Source: Albula goreensis (lineage: Eukaryota > Chordata > Actinopteri > Albuliformes > Albulidae). Taken from it: a DNA stretch of 64,000 nt. Below, in pieces: positions 1 to 11,616 of this stretch (positions are counted from its first letter, which is position 1; each line of letters opens with the position of its first letter). The stretch lies in NCBI GenBank assembly GCA_022829145.1, contig CM040742.1:3681158-3745157 (forward strand), in the 5' to 3' direction. A program made the translations under genes and the position numbers. The notes beneath the pieces are model-generated. The model was not told where the DNA came from. It saw only the letters and a program-made list of their open reading frames with translations, and made no database searches.

Positions 1-292
1 CTCGCTCGATCTCGGCTTCAATACAAATTGAGCTTTATGGAAATGACAATACACAGAGCTTGCCAACGCGCTCAGTTCAAGCCGCAGACAAATAGACGGA
101 CAATGATATGATCAACAGCAAATAATATATGCTGATGTACATCAAAATATGATATATGCATACGCCGTTGTTTTCAATTTATGTGGAGACACCTTACAAG
201 CGTAAGTACGAGTGAGAGTGTTGCCAAAGCAACAACAACAAAGGAGAAGAACAAAAAATGACACAACTTGAAATACATGACATATCACTTAC

Positions 293-448
293 CCCAAACT
301 CATATCTGGGTCCATTATCCATGATAATAATAGATGTGCTGGTGTTTGCACTGTACAGACCTTTATTTTCATCCATGATGAATAGACCGCATGAATAAAT
401 GAACTTCATAAAACATCTTTGCCCGGTATAAGAATCATGCCTGTAGAC
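293..448 (-). CDS. candidate unassigned internal exon (hypothetical)
   Basis: A strong acceptor (TTCCACCCTGCAG) and a strong donor (G|GTAAGTG) on the minus strand bound exactly 156 nt, a multiple of three. Only one frame is open through it. It begins VYRHDSYTGQRCFMKF, continues IYSCGLFIMDENKG and ends IIIMDNGPRYEFG. I do not recognise the protein and no partner exon was identified, so it could be a chance splice-flanked open stretch, an exon of a downstream gene, or part of a non-coding transcript. It lies 14 kb beyond the nrxn2 poly(A) candidate, on the same strand. Confidence 0.22.
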
Positions 449-1908
449 CTGCAGGGTGGAACACAATGCAGCAGTTTTATGCATTTATAGATTTTTTTTC
501 TATCATGTGTTATTGCTGGGTTTATTTCGGTTTTTTTGGAATATCCGGTTTAATTCGTAGGCTTGTGTTATCACTGTGATCTGATGGCTGTGTTGGGGCG
601 GAAAATACGAGAGATTCACAGGCCCTACTTCAAGTGTGGGCGTCCTGCGGGTACTGCTTCTCACGCAGCCATTGGGCGATGGAACTTCATGGGGGGCGTG
701 GGGGTGGACACGCACACCAAAAACCTCCCTTGACAAACCCACTGGGTTCTCTCAGCTTGCTTCCAAAAATATGGGGGACCCACTCACCGTACGTCATTGG
801 TAATCTGCACCCATCAGATCCGTTAAATACATGAGGCGTTCTCGCAGGCGTTTATACAGTTAACTCTCTTCACTTCCCAGGTCTGACTTATTTGCTGACT
901 TCACAGTGAAAACGAAAACCAGCACATTCTGTGGGAGGTCAGAATCTGGGTCTGGAGATCCTTGGTTTATGCCATAATGTATTAAATTTGAGGTGTCCAA
1001 TGAGCTATATAATATGGGAGGCTGAGAATTTATCTATTATATCATGAGTGGAAAACTTGGCCAGTTTTACTGAAGCTCACACATCAGCGGGCTATTCCAT
1101 TTTTTTTTTTTTTTTTACATAATTGAGTATAATGAAATATCATTACAGTACCTTTGAGCACTTCACATTAAATGAGTTCATTTATAATGAAGGGACTTGG
1201 CTATGATCAATCATTTTTTTATTTTTATAGTGGCAGGAGGATTGGTTTCAATCCAAAACCTAAACGGATCTAGTTAAAGAGCACAGAAAGCGAAGTTACT
1301 GCATTATCTGCCATTAGCAGAGATGAACCTGCTCATATACGTTATCCTTATCGATTAGATATGAATCATACAATCAAAAACCGTCATGCTCAGGGCAGTT
1401 ACAAAATGAAATGTTTGTGTCCCGCCGTTTTCTTCATTTTTAATATTTGTGAAGCCGTTTTTAGCTATGTTTTTTTTCTTTGAATGCCAGATTTTGTTCT
1501 TCGAGCCATTTAGATTTATTATATGCTGGTACCTGCTCCTCTCTGAAGTGCGATCGTGGCTTCTTCTCGGTCTCCAGTCTGCTGGCGTAGCTTCACTGTC
1601 GTCACAGAGTCCTTCTTGAGGTGGGGCAAGAGAAAGGCCGCTGATCCTGAAACCAAAAAAAACCCCGTTCCTGAATGACACCATGACCAATTGCGTGCCA
1701 CCTTGCAGGGCTGCTAGCCAGCTGGCACCGGAGCACAGGTAAATGGCTCGCATTTGCACCTCTGAAATGCTGACACGTTCACAATGAAAGCACTGCACCG
1801 GTGTTTCAACAGCACAGGAGCATGGTGTGCCTTGCATTTCTGAAGATGAGGAGGGCGCGGGTCGAGACTAGGATTCAGTCTGCTTGAGCAGGCTAACAGT
1901 ACTGCTCA

Positions 1909-1933
1909 CCTCTCTCTCTCTCTCTCTCTCCCT

Positions 1934-1972
<39 letters not shown>
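1909..1972 (+). repeat. (TC)n microsatellite, interrupted
   Basis: Two TC runs separated by a CCCTCCCTCCC interruption. A second TC run follows at 2083-2119. Confidence 0.95.
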
Positions 1973-1975
<3 letters not shown>

Positions 1976-2082
1976 GGATAGAACTTTCCAGAAACTGTCT
2001 CGATTTGGTTGTCATGACAATAAATCACTTATATATTGTGGGCAGAAAGTTTCTGCTTTTGAGGTTTCTCAATCTTTCCCTT

Positions 2083-2119
2083 GCTCTCTCTCTCGCTCTC
2101 ACTCTCTCTCTCTCTCTCT
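2083..2119 (+). repeat. (TC)n microsatellite
   Basis: An imperfect CTCTCT run with single interruptions (TCGCTCTCAC). Confidence 0.9.
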
Positions 2120-2747
2120 GTTTTTCATTCTGATCTTATCAGAATAATAGCTAATTGCCTGCAGATATCAGCTGGAGATCATATTCATGATGTCGACAGG
2201 TCGACAGGCAGCGCTGGGATGCTTGAAAACAAACGGGTAATAGACAGCACAATTAGAGGAGTGGAACGGGAAGGAGTCACTGGTTTTGATGTGATTAGGG
2301 GCGGAATAAGTACAGAGTTTATCTGTTCTTTCTCCGTATGAAGTTATTTTTGAATACATACTTTCAGGTTGAACAAAAACATTCTCAGATTCAAATATGC
2401 TAAGGATAACATATAAGTGTAATTCAAAGTATCACAGTATGTTTAAGTGATAAGTCAAAGCAGCGGGTGCATTTAGTGGTTTCTATAAACCTCTAAAAGC
2501 ATCAGTTTTCATAATAATAGATAAGGATGATATGATACAGATCTTAATGGATGTTGTGTTGATATTGTGCTTGATTGTTGATATGTGTTGATATGTGTGA
2601 TGATATTCAGTTATATCATCACAAACATTCATTTGAATTTAAAGCTATGGTCAGAGATCTGGAATTAATCAAAATTAAATAATATATTTGTCAATTATAT
2701 GTTTTATGTTAATTATTGTCTGTAACTTATTCAGTTGCATTCTTGGC

Positions 2748-2820
2748 AAGGTCTCTCTTGCAAAAGAGATTTTAAATCTCAAGAGACTAACCTGGTTAAA
2801 TAAAGGTTAAGTAATAATAA
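2748..2820 (+). mobile_element. LINE-type 3' tail
   Basis: Contains CTTGGCAAGGTCTCTCTTGC, AAAAGAGATTTTAAATCTCA and CCTGGTTAAATAAAGGTTAA, a 3' end found on many fish non-LTR retrotransposon copies, followed by an AT-rich tail. Only the tail is present. Confidence 0.65.
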
Positions 2821-5800
2821 TATAAAATAAAAAAAAATCCAGCTACATAATATATTATTATTTAAGTAGCTGCCAAACCATATATGCAACACAAACGCAT
2901 ATGCAATGAGGACTGAAATTATTGGTTCTCAGAATAACGGCGCTGTATATGCTATATTTCTCCCTTTGTTTTTTTCTATCCATTCTCTCTCCACCTCTTC
3001 ATTCCTGAGGGCTGCTCCTGTCCACTGGTGCCCTCTGCCCCGTCCCTCTGATAAAAGCATTGGTAATTGGATTGACAGTTATCTATGGCTTGAAAAGCTC
3101 GGCTTTAATGCTAAAAGGAAGGGGAGTGCGCACCAGTCACTTATTCTGGCAGGACATTCGCTGTTTCCTCTCCCAGGTGGCCATGAGACAGGAAATGGCT
3201 GCGACTACAGACACACGTTGGATGTATGGATGGTACATTATTCTTTGCATCACTGGAAAAGTGACAAAGTTGGTGCAATAACAACACCAAGAGCTGTTTT
3301 CAGGGTGCAAGGGTAAAAATGTCAAATGTGTCGTGCATTAGCTTGTCCTAAGTGGAGAGTGACCGTCACATGACAGCAATGGCTGTATTATAAACCGCTA
3401 CATAATGAACGTTGCCCTGACACACATATCAATTAAATCTGTTTTCATATAAATGATACACCAGGTATATCAATAAAATGCAATATTTTTCTTATCATTA
3501 AGCCATGGGTTTGGATAAGCAATACAGAGCCTTGACGGTTAGGTGCTGCTTTTGAATTAATTTCCTACCAAAAAAAAGAGAAATAAACAAAAAACATTTC
3601 AATTTCTGAGGTTGCTAAGAAATTAAAGTAAGCCTGACTGAATTTCAGTTGGGGATGAATGTGCATCACACATAATGTGAACAAATCAATGTGTTTGTTA
3701 GCGCAGGCATGGTGCTGTACCCTGCGGTCTAGTACATTATTTCCTCAGCTGTCATTCTGGAAGAAGCACTGTATTTTTCAGTCTGACTGAGCTCTTCATT
3801 AACTAATCAGCAGCTTAATCAATCCTACGTAATTGAAGACAGATGGAACCAAAAGAAGCATAAAAGTGAGATAAATACTCTAATACCCTTTTTTAAATTA
3901 TTTGTATTGGTTTTTGTTTCTTATAATACAGAGCAAACAGACGAAAACAACAGCGACACATCATCATAGCAGACAGGTCATTGACAGCACACGCTCATTT
4001 AAAGGGTATATGTACAGCACAACCGCAACGCAATCTGCAGAATATACTCAAATTATCTTGCATATCGGTCGAGGAAAAATAGCCAGGCCAGGAGTCAAAA
4101 CCCAACAGTCTCAAGGGTTCATTCCACAATTTAAAAAAAAAAATTCCCCTATAATAAGACATCGCAGTTTCTCCAAGGATATGAGATCGCCAAGCAGTGA
4201 TTCCCATGGATTAACGGTGGGGGGCCGATCACCCACTCTCTTTAATTGCAAGTATTGCTTCACTTGCAAGCATTAGAAGGGGTAGGATAAGTTTCTCATG
4301 CCTCTCCAAAGTGACAGATATCACCCCCAGTAAATATGAGAGTCGTCTGGCGTTTACTGACTGCCCGAGTATTCTTGAGAGCCAGTCATATAATACCCTG
4401 TTTTGATTGCATCGCTTCTTTACACATTCCAGCACATGAGACAGGTGAAAGTGTCGTCAAGACACAAAACGGTTTCAGAAACACGAGAGCTGGGAGCGTA
4501 AAAGAAAGGTGAGGTCGCAAAGAAAGGTGGTAGAGTCCCACCTTATCCTGTGTAACTTTGCATAATCTTAGCTTCGCAGATCTGAGAGCGTGTTAACTGC
4601 CATGCCAGGAGACAGCAGATAAATCTGTAGTTGTACCACCCACTCTCTCTGGTGAGCAAGTGGAGAGTTTTCCTCGTCCAAATCTCTTCTCCCTCTCCCC
4701 AATCATCATGTGAGCCTTAAAAACATATGAAGGTGCATGATTTGGGCTAAGCCACTTTGATTTCTTTATTGAAACTTTGCTGTTAACAATTACAGCAATT
4801 TTTTTTTGAGTGCGATATAATATTCATTCCTGTCTCCAGGAATGAATTTTAGATCTCCAGTGGCCCCTGGGAGATTGCATGGAATATCCCATCAATGGCC
4901 ACTGGGATATCGCATGGAAAAATTGACAAACATTCCAGTTTGACTTTGTATTATACCACTTGGCAGACAAGGAGTTAACTGTATCAGTATTCACAAGTGA
5001 TGAAGGACAATTTCCAAAGATTTTCAATTTACAAAACAGCAGCATTTTCTGAGTGATGAAGGGGTAGAAAAATGGTATCTGAGGTTTACAAATGAGTGAG
5101 CTAACGTATGCTGAAGAAAGTCAGGACACCACGAAAGAATTTCAAGTTGGAGAGTGCTATTAATTATTAAAATACACAAAAGGCTTTTCATTTTAAAATT
5201 AATGAACCGCTCGAAAGCCTAGCAAAAAGTAACCTTTACAACAGGTTTGTACAGGTCCAAGCTCTTTCCTAATGAATGGTTAGAGAAAAAACGGGAAATT
5301 TGCAGGCGCTCACAAGGCCACAGGTCCCATGGTTTGAGGGGAACTCAGCTTGGCGGTGGAAAGAAAACTGTTTTCATCATTTGGACTGATAATTATCCTG
5401 ATCCTGCCTGTATTGCCTGATTAAGAAGCTCTGAAATTGAAATAAATACAATCCATTTTCTATTCACGATTCGTTTAAACTTGATTGCACCTTATTATTC
5501 CCTTGCTCCAGCCACAAATGAAACAATTTTAGCTGGAGAGTTAAAAAAAGGTTTCATGGTGAAAAAAAAAACAACAGTTGTTACTCTCTTTGTTATAATC
5601 AAAATCATTTCATGTTGAAGTGCTTAAGGGAAAAATAGTACATGAAATATAAAAGGGACAAGCTTCTGATGTGCAAGTCTTACTTTAAGCTCTCAAAATC
5701 GGTTGTAAGACTTCGTCACATTACAGGTTCAGTCTCAAGTCTTCCTGAGACGTCCAGAAGGCTGGAAGGAGTATCAGAGAGACACACAGCCTTCCTACAG

Positions 5801-7611
5801 GACCTTGGACAGCAGCAACAGCACCATGGCCAGCTCCAGCCTTTTATTCAGAAATGATATATTTTTTCTTTACTTCAGCTTCTGCTCCAACAATTTAAAC
5901 TCCATTACATATTGTCACATGTAAACTGCTAAAAGTGCACATACACTGTACAAATATTTCCAGCAAATATTACAATAATATTACATGACTCAATCATATG
6001 ATACAATGCACCAAAACAAGACCTATTAACATATGTAGTTTGCTAGGTTTGTGAACTCTGTTAAAATGAATGCTTTGTCATTGGAAAGCACCTACACCTG
6101 TCTGTTGTTATTTTTTTGTTATTGATTTAGGACACCAAGTGGTTTCCTGGTAGACCATTCGTCTTTTATTGGAAATGTTTAACACCATATAAAAACTGTT
6201 AAATATTTTCCTTCTGTTTTAACAACAGTTTATTTTATTTGAATGTAATACATTTAGAGTACAAATAAAAGGCTGCCTGAGGCAAAGGTAAATACATGCT
6301 GTGAAAAACCACAACACAATATAAAAAATATATTGCACAGAACAGCAACAAGCCATATTGTACGAAACAGCACTGCATTACAAAAATATGTTTATTTATT
6401 ACGTTTATTTGACAAAGATAGTGCATATAAACATTTGTGTAAATGTAGCAGAAAGGCTTATTTTCATCTGCAGTCCCTGGGTGATATTCCAACTAAATAA
6501 GAGAAGAGATACTCAGAAGAGATCAGTGCTATTTTCTTTGCTTTAACTGTGTTTATTTTCAACGTTGGATTAAAAAATACAACTGAAAACGAGATCATGC
6601 CTTCCCCTTGACACATGCACTGTTTGCCGAGGCATCTCAGAACAGTCTGGAAAACTATCAGAGCAAAAGAATTAGCCGACAAGATCATAAACATGAAATA
6701 ACGACTGGGATTAAGGTATTGCTATTTTTAGATCTTACTAATAGCACAACGAGAGCTAAGCTAGCTTGTGGCTTTCCCTCTTTCTTCGAGATGCCTCATA
6801 ATCATAATCATGTCTATTATATTTTGCTGTTCCAGCTGTTCGTTCCATAAGCTACCACTCAGAGCATCCTATGGCTACATGCTTCTGCACTTTGCCTGCT
6901 AGCTCGTAATAATTGATTCTGCCTATGCGCCGGGTTGCGTTATACTGCTCTGCAAGGTGACATTTTTACTGAGGAAGCATAAGCACACCATTACAAAATT
7001 ATTAAACCATGGGCTGTGATATGTATTTTGTCAGGTTCCTGCCTTGTTTTTTCTGACTTATAATGTAGAATAGAATAAATAACTTCAAGCAAGATGATAT
7101 AAAAAGTACAGTTATTTTGAGAGTACATTTAATAAAAAAAATCTCATTTTCTCCAGTAATCAGGTGAATGACATCATCAATGTGACCTATCCCAGCCACC
7201 TTGCTCCTGCCTTCTGTTATGCTTGCTTTGTCTTCTGTGTCCAAGCAGTTAGCAAGCAAGCTAACCCAACCCAATGCATATACACAATCACTGCTAGCAG
7301 ACACAGTGCAGAAGTATGCAACCATATGATGCGCTATGTGCTAGCTTATGCCTGTTTTTGGGTTGTTCTTTCTACTGCGTCACATTTAAAGTTTACCATC
7401 AATCACAGCTGAAAGATGTGCCCAGCGTATCATGAATGGCATTTGTGTGCCAATGGTGCTAGGCTGGGTTAGCATAACTGGGTCAGCATTACTTTGTAGT
7501 TTCTGCTCTTTCACATTTGATTCCAAATGCAGGGGATAGACTGAAATGTGTCTGCTTTGTCTGATAAGTCATTCAGACTCTCTTTACCCATCCTTGGATT
7601 GAATCACTATA

Positions 7612-7822
7612 ATAACGGTTCTCTCCATCTAAGGTACATGACTGGGATCCCTGAGGTTGCTGGGTCAAGCCCCAGCTCAGCCACAGCAAGAACTCCATTG
7701 CTGTTGGGCCCTTGAGCAAGGCCCTTAACCCCACACTGCTCCCAGGGGGGATCGGCCCTCGGTTAGCCTAATCAACTGTAAGTTGCTTTGGATAAAACGT
7801 CTGCTAAATGCCTGTCATGTAA
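7612..7822 (+). mobile_element. tRNA-derived fish SINE copy
   Basis: A degenerate B-box-like GGGTCAAGCCC near 7661 is followed by the fish SINE body CAGCTCAGCCACAGCAAGA, then TTGGGCCCTTGAGCAAGGCC and the tail GTAAGTTGCTTTGGATAAAA with CGTCTGCTAAATGCC. This 3' tail is shared by very common teleost SINEs and their partner LINEs. Old, diverged copy. Confidence 0.8.
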
Positions 7823-9788
7823 AAGTAATGTGAGTTTCTTAGCTGGAAACTTTGCATCTCTGACAATTCCACAATTCATTCCAGCAAAAGGGTTCCAACC
7901 AAACAGAAATGTCCATGCTTAAATGAACACAGCAGCACAAGGTCACTCTCCTTGTTTGTCTGTTACTAAGCGATGGTTGCTCATGGAGACGAAGCTGCTC
8001 TGCTTACCTGCCCCCGGTAATGAAGCATTATTTACACCTGAGGCTTAAGGTGGATCCCACCTGGATTTAGCCTCCGCACATTTTGAGCATTATATCCATT
8101 TCTCTGGCACCAAAAAAAAAAAACATTCAGAGCTTGAGCGAGCTATGTAAACCAGTGCTTGTGACGACCTTTCTCCTTTCTCTACGGAAGCTTGTTCTAT
8201 CGAGCTTAAGGAACATTGTGTACTTGTATTCCAGCGCTCAAATGTGACATGAAGTGACGCAAGTTGTTTATGAATGTCCACAGAGTATTAGAGACTAAAA
8301 AGCACAAAACATGGAGGAAAGACGCAGCCAGTGCAAAGCTTGCAGCAACACCCAGGGCGAATGCGACGCGTTGTGTGTCACACAGGAGTCAAGAGTGGAT
8401 CAAAACCCCCGGGGGAGCTTCCCCCTTAATGAAATTACAGATGATGAAATCTGGAGGTAAGGAAAAGGAGAGGAACATAGCACCATTCGCGATAAGTAGG
8501 TACCATGGAGTTTGGGGAGTGAAGTGATCAAGATGTTACTGAAGCTTATTTCCGTATTTCTGACTAACCAACACGACAGAATCAAATGTCTAAATAATCC
8601 AAATGTCTAAAACAACATTCACTCTTTATGGAGGTATGTAATATTTATATAAATGTTCGTAGCACGGTTAAGTTTGCGGATAATCCAAATTACTGGGGAG
8701 CAGCAAACAGTTTGGAATCTGCAAAGGCAATCCAGGGAAAATCTAAATGGATTCCATGGTGATTAGCTGGTATGTGTTTTCAATGCAGTGTAAACTTCTT
8801 CACACGGGAAACATTTAAAACAATTTCAAGTATTAATCGACAGAAGGAGCAAAATTTGAATGTGTTAAATAATTAGAAAAATGACATCAATTAAAGATGA
8901 CCTGTGCTCATAAGGATTCAGACATTGTGTTATTGCTATAGCGACAGACCAAGTAGATGCTGGGATATATAGGCTACCCAAAAACTTTGCCTAAATTTGT
9001 TTCATAAATGACCTATATTCAACTGCTCAGATGCCAGGCTATATATCAAAAAGTATTGCATATAAGTCAAAGGAGATTATATTTTCGCTGCACTATGCAT
9101 TCTCAGACTGCATTTAGAGTATTGCATGCAGTTGTGAACACAATACGGAAGAAATGATAAAGAGTCAGTTCTTTGTGGTATGAAATCTAAAAGTTACAAA
9201 GGAAGACTGAGGATGTTTAATCTAGCTTTAGGAAACTAAAGTTGAAATGTATTTTTTAAATTTTAAAGGTAAAATGTTAAAACAGATGATTTTTTTAACA
9301 AAGTGAACTAAACATGAAATTTTGATGTACCCCTTTCATCACAACAGCGGGTGCAAAAGGCCACTTACAGCCATTTTACTTCCTGCTTGTTATAGAAAAA
9401 ACCTGTCACAGCACAGTTGCTGAGTGATGACATAATAAGGAACTAGTTGTGAAATAACCCCTCCTCATTTGCAATTGGATAGCTATATTACATCAGTGAA
9501 ATATGCAAGAACATATGTCACAGCAGGTTTTGAAATTGTTTTAGGAGAAAGAAGGAAAATTGAATTTGCTAGGCATAATACTCATACGTTCACTCTAGTA
9601 CCCATTTTAGAACCTGGATCATTATGCAAAAATGACTGCGATATGTGACACAGCAGCTGAAAACTTGGCAATGAGGGTGATTAAAGTGAAATCCCGCCCT
9701 GACACCAGGTAGGTTTTGTTTTTGCATGAAGAGCTGCCGATGAGTGGAACAGCTCAGCAAGACAGGCACGCCACCGTTATAATCCAAT

Positions 9789-9926
9789 GATATCATATCT
9801 AATAACTGTTACGTTCACATATTTACACATTATACCAGTGCTGTAGTCAGGGTCACTTAGGTGTGTATGTGTAGTATACAGACCTAAGCTTCTTGGGATG
9901 TAGACTACAGTACCTTTCCATGAAGG
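9789..9926 (+). repeat. dispersed direct repeat, copy 1
   Basis: Shares TACCAGTGCTGTAGTCAG, ACCTAAGCTTCTTGGGATGT and CTACAGTACCTT with copy 2 at 11478-11616, in the same order and orientation, at roughly 85-90 percent identity by eye over about 135 bp. This copy runs directly into the LINE-like stretch at 9920. Confidence 0.75.
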
Positions 9927-10260
9927 TCAGAACGCCAGAGACGCTGGCCACCTTCAAGCGCAGACTGAAGACTCACCTCTTCAGGCTGCACCTCTCCCCT
10001 CCCTTGCTCTTTGTGATGTTCACTGCACTTATCTGTACTCGTTTTTAACCTGTAATCTGTTAACCTAGGTTGTTGTTGATTTAATTTTGTCCTTTACTAG
10101 ATTATTCTATTGGGGGTCCTAATCTTTTCGGTCACCTTTGGCACTTGGGACTTTACCTCTCTCTAGGGTTATCTTTGCACTTTTTGTACCATTCATATGC
10201 ACTTTGCCTTGTAATTCACTCTGGGTAGGAGTGTCTAATAAACCCCTTCAATGTAATGTG
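9920..10260 (+). mobile_element. non-LTR retrotransposon 3' remnant
   Basis: Starts with an open stretch translating VRTPETLATFKRRLKTHLFR, the kind of C-terminal sequence seen at the end of fish LINE ORF2 proteins, then a stop, an untranslated part and GTGTCTAATAAACCCCTTCA. The upstream part of the element is missing. Family not assigned. Confidence 0.5.
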
Positions 10261-11477
10261 ATGTAAAGTATACTTCCATTCAATGGTATTCATGAATACC
10301 ATTAATGCATATAGGATTTGGAGGTACAGTATGCCCATATAATCTCAGCTCACCAGTTCAATTACCACTACTCCACCTCATAACTCCCCATATTATCTGA
10401 GGAAACGCACACATTCCTTACAACAAGAATCTATTTTCTGTCAAACCTTGATTCCGTTTTATGCAGCCCTTGTGATTAATGTAATGGACAATGATGTTGC
10501 TAGAAGTGACATTTGTTATATTTGTATAACACCTATTCACGATTGATGATCTATTCATGCATTCATCTATTCACGTATTGAATGAGAGTATGATTCTTAA
10601 ACGTCCTTTTCCCTCATTCAGTTAGACTGAGGTATTTATAAACGGCAAACAGATTGTAATGAGGGGGCTAACGCTTGATGACTAGTCTCCTTGGTTTCAC
10701 GTGATTCTCCCAGGAGTCAGAAATGGCACCCTTCTGCTTGCATTACATTTCTTAAACACAGACCTGTAGTCGTAAAGAATGCTGACAAATCCAGAGTAAT
10801 CTGTCTTAATCCCGAGGCAATTCTGCCCGTCCCTGAAGGCTTTCTTTATCAAGAGCTCAGGAGCCTTTTGTGCGGGGATGTAATTTACTTCCTCAGCATC
10901 GCAGCTCAGACAAGACGAGCGGGATGTCAGAACGTTCCCACCCGAGACGTCGCAAAACGCGCGCGGTACGCGCGCTTCAGGGGCGCGCGCCTATAGTTCT
11001 GTACCGCGCGAATGACCTATTTTCTATTGTCAGCTGATACATTGCGCTGGCTGATATGTCCTTGCGAAGCTGGAAAATGGCTGGTCAACAATATCCTCGG
11101 TAATAATATATTATCTTTGCAATCTAATACATGGCTGTCATTGATAGTTTATGTTTTCCCATTTCAATATGCTTTGATGTTCCAGTGTGTTGGAAATCCG
11201 CTGAATTACAGCTTTTGGTGGTGTGGGATATCATGGTAAATTAGACCTGAGCTAGTGCAGGTCATTTTAGATACCCCTCAAAAAGACTGGGATTTTAGCT
11301 TAGCATGTCACAACACCAATATGTGGGTGATACAGTTGATTGCATTAAACCTGTCCGTAATGCTAGGTGATGGATGAGAGTAAGATAAGAGGTGATGTTT
11401 GTGTACAGCACTTTCCGGAATTTTATCAGGGTTTTTCCAAGCAGAAAGAGGTGTTTTTTTCATATATAATTTTTTCA

Positions 11478-11616
11478 CATATCATTTGATAACTTTGACA
11501 TTCACATATTTCATACATTTTACCAGTGCTGTAGTCAGAGGCACTTAGTTGTGTATTTGTAGTATACGCACCTAAGCTTCTTGGGATGTAGGCTACAGTA
11601 CCTTCCCATGGAGGTA
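11478..11616 (+). repeat. dispersed direct repeat, copy 2
   Basis: Second copy, 1.69 kb from copy 1. Similarity stops after CATGGAGGT, where copy 1 continues into the LINE-like sequence, so this looks like a separate or truncated insertion of the same family. Confidence 0.75.

Noticed and set aside
1355-1837. 160-codon open frame on the minus strand
   Set aside because: No motif or family resemblance, no splice context and a Lys/Asn-rich tail from AT-rich DNA. Consistent with chance.
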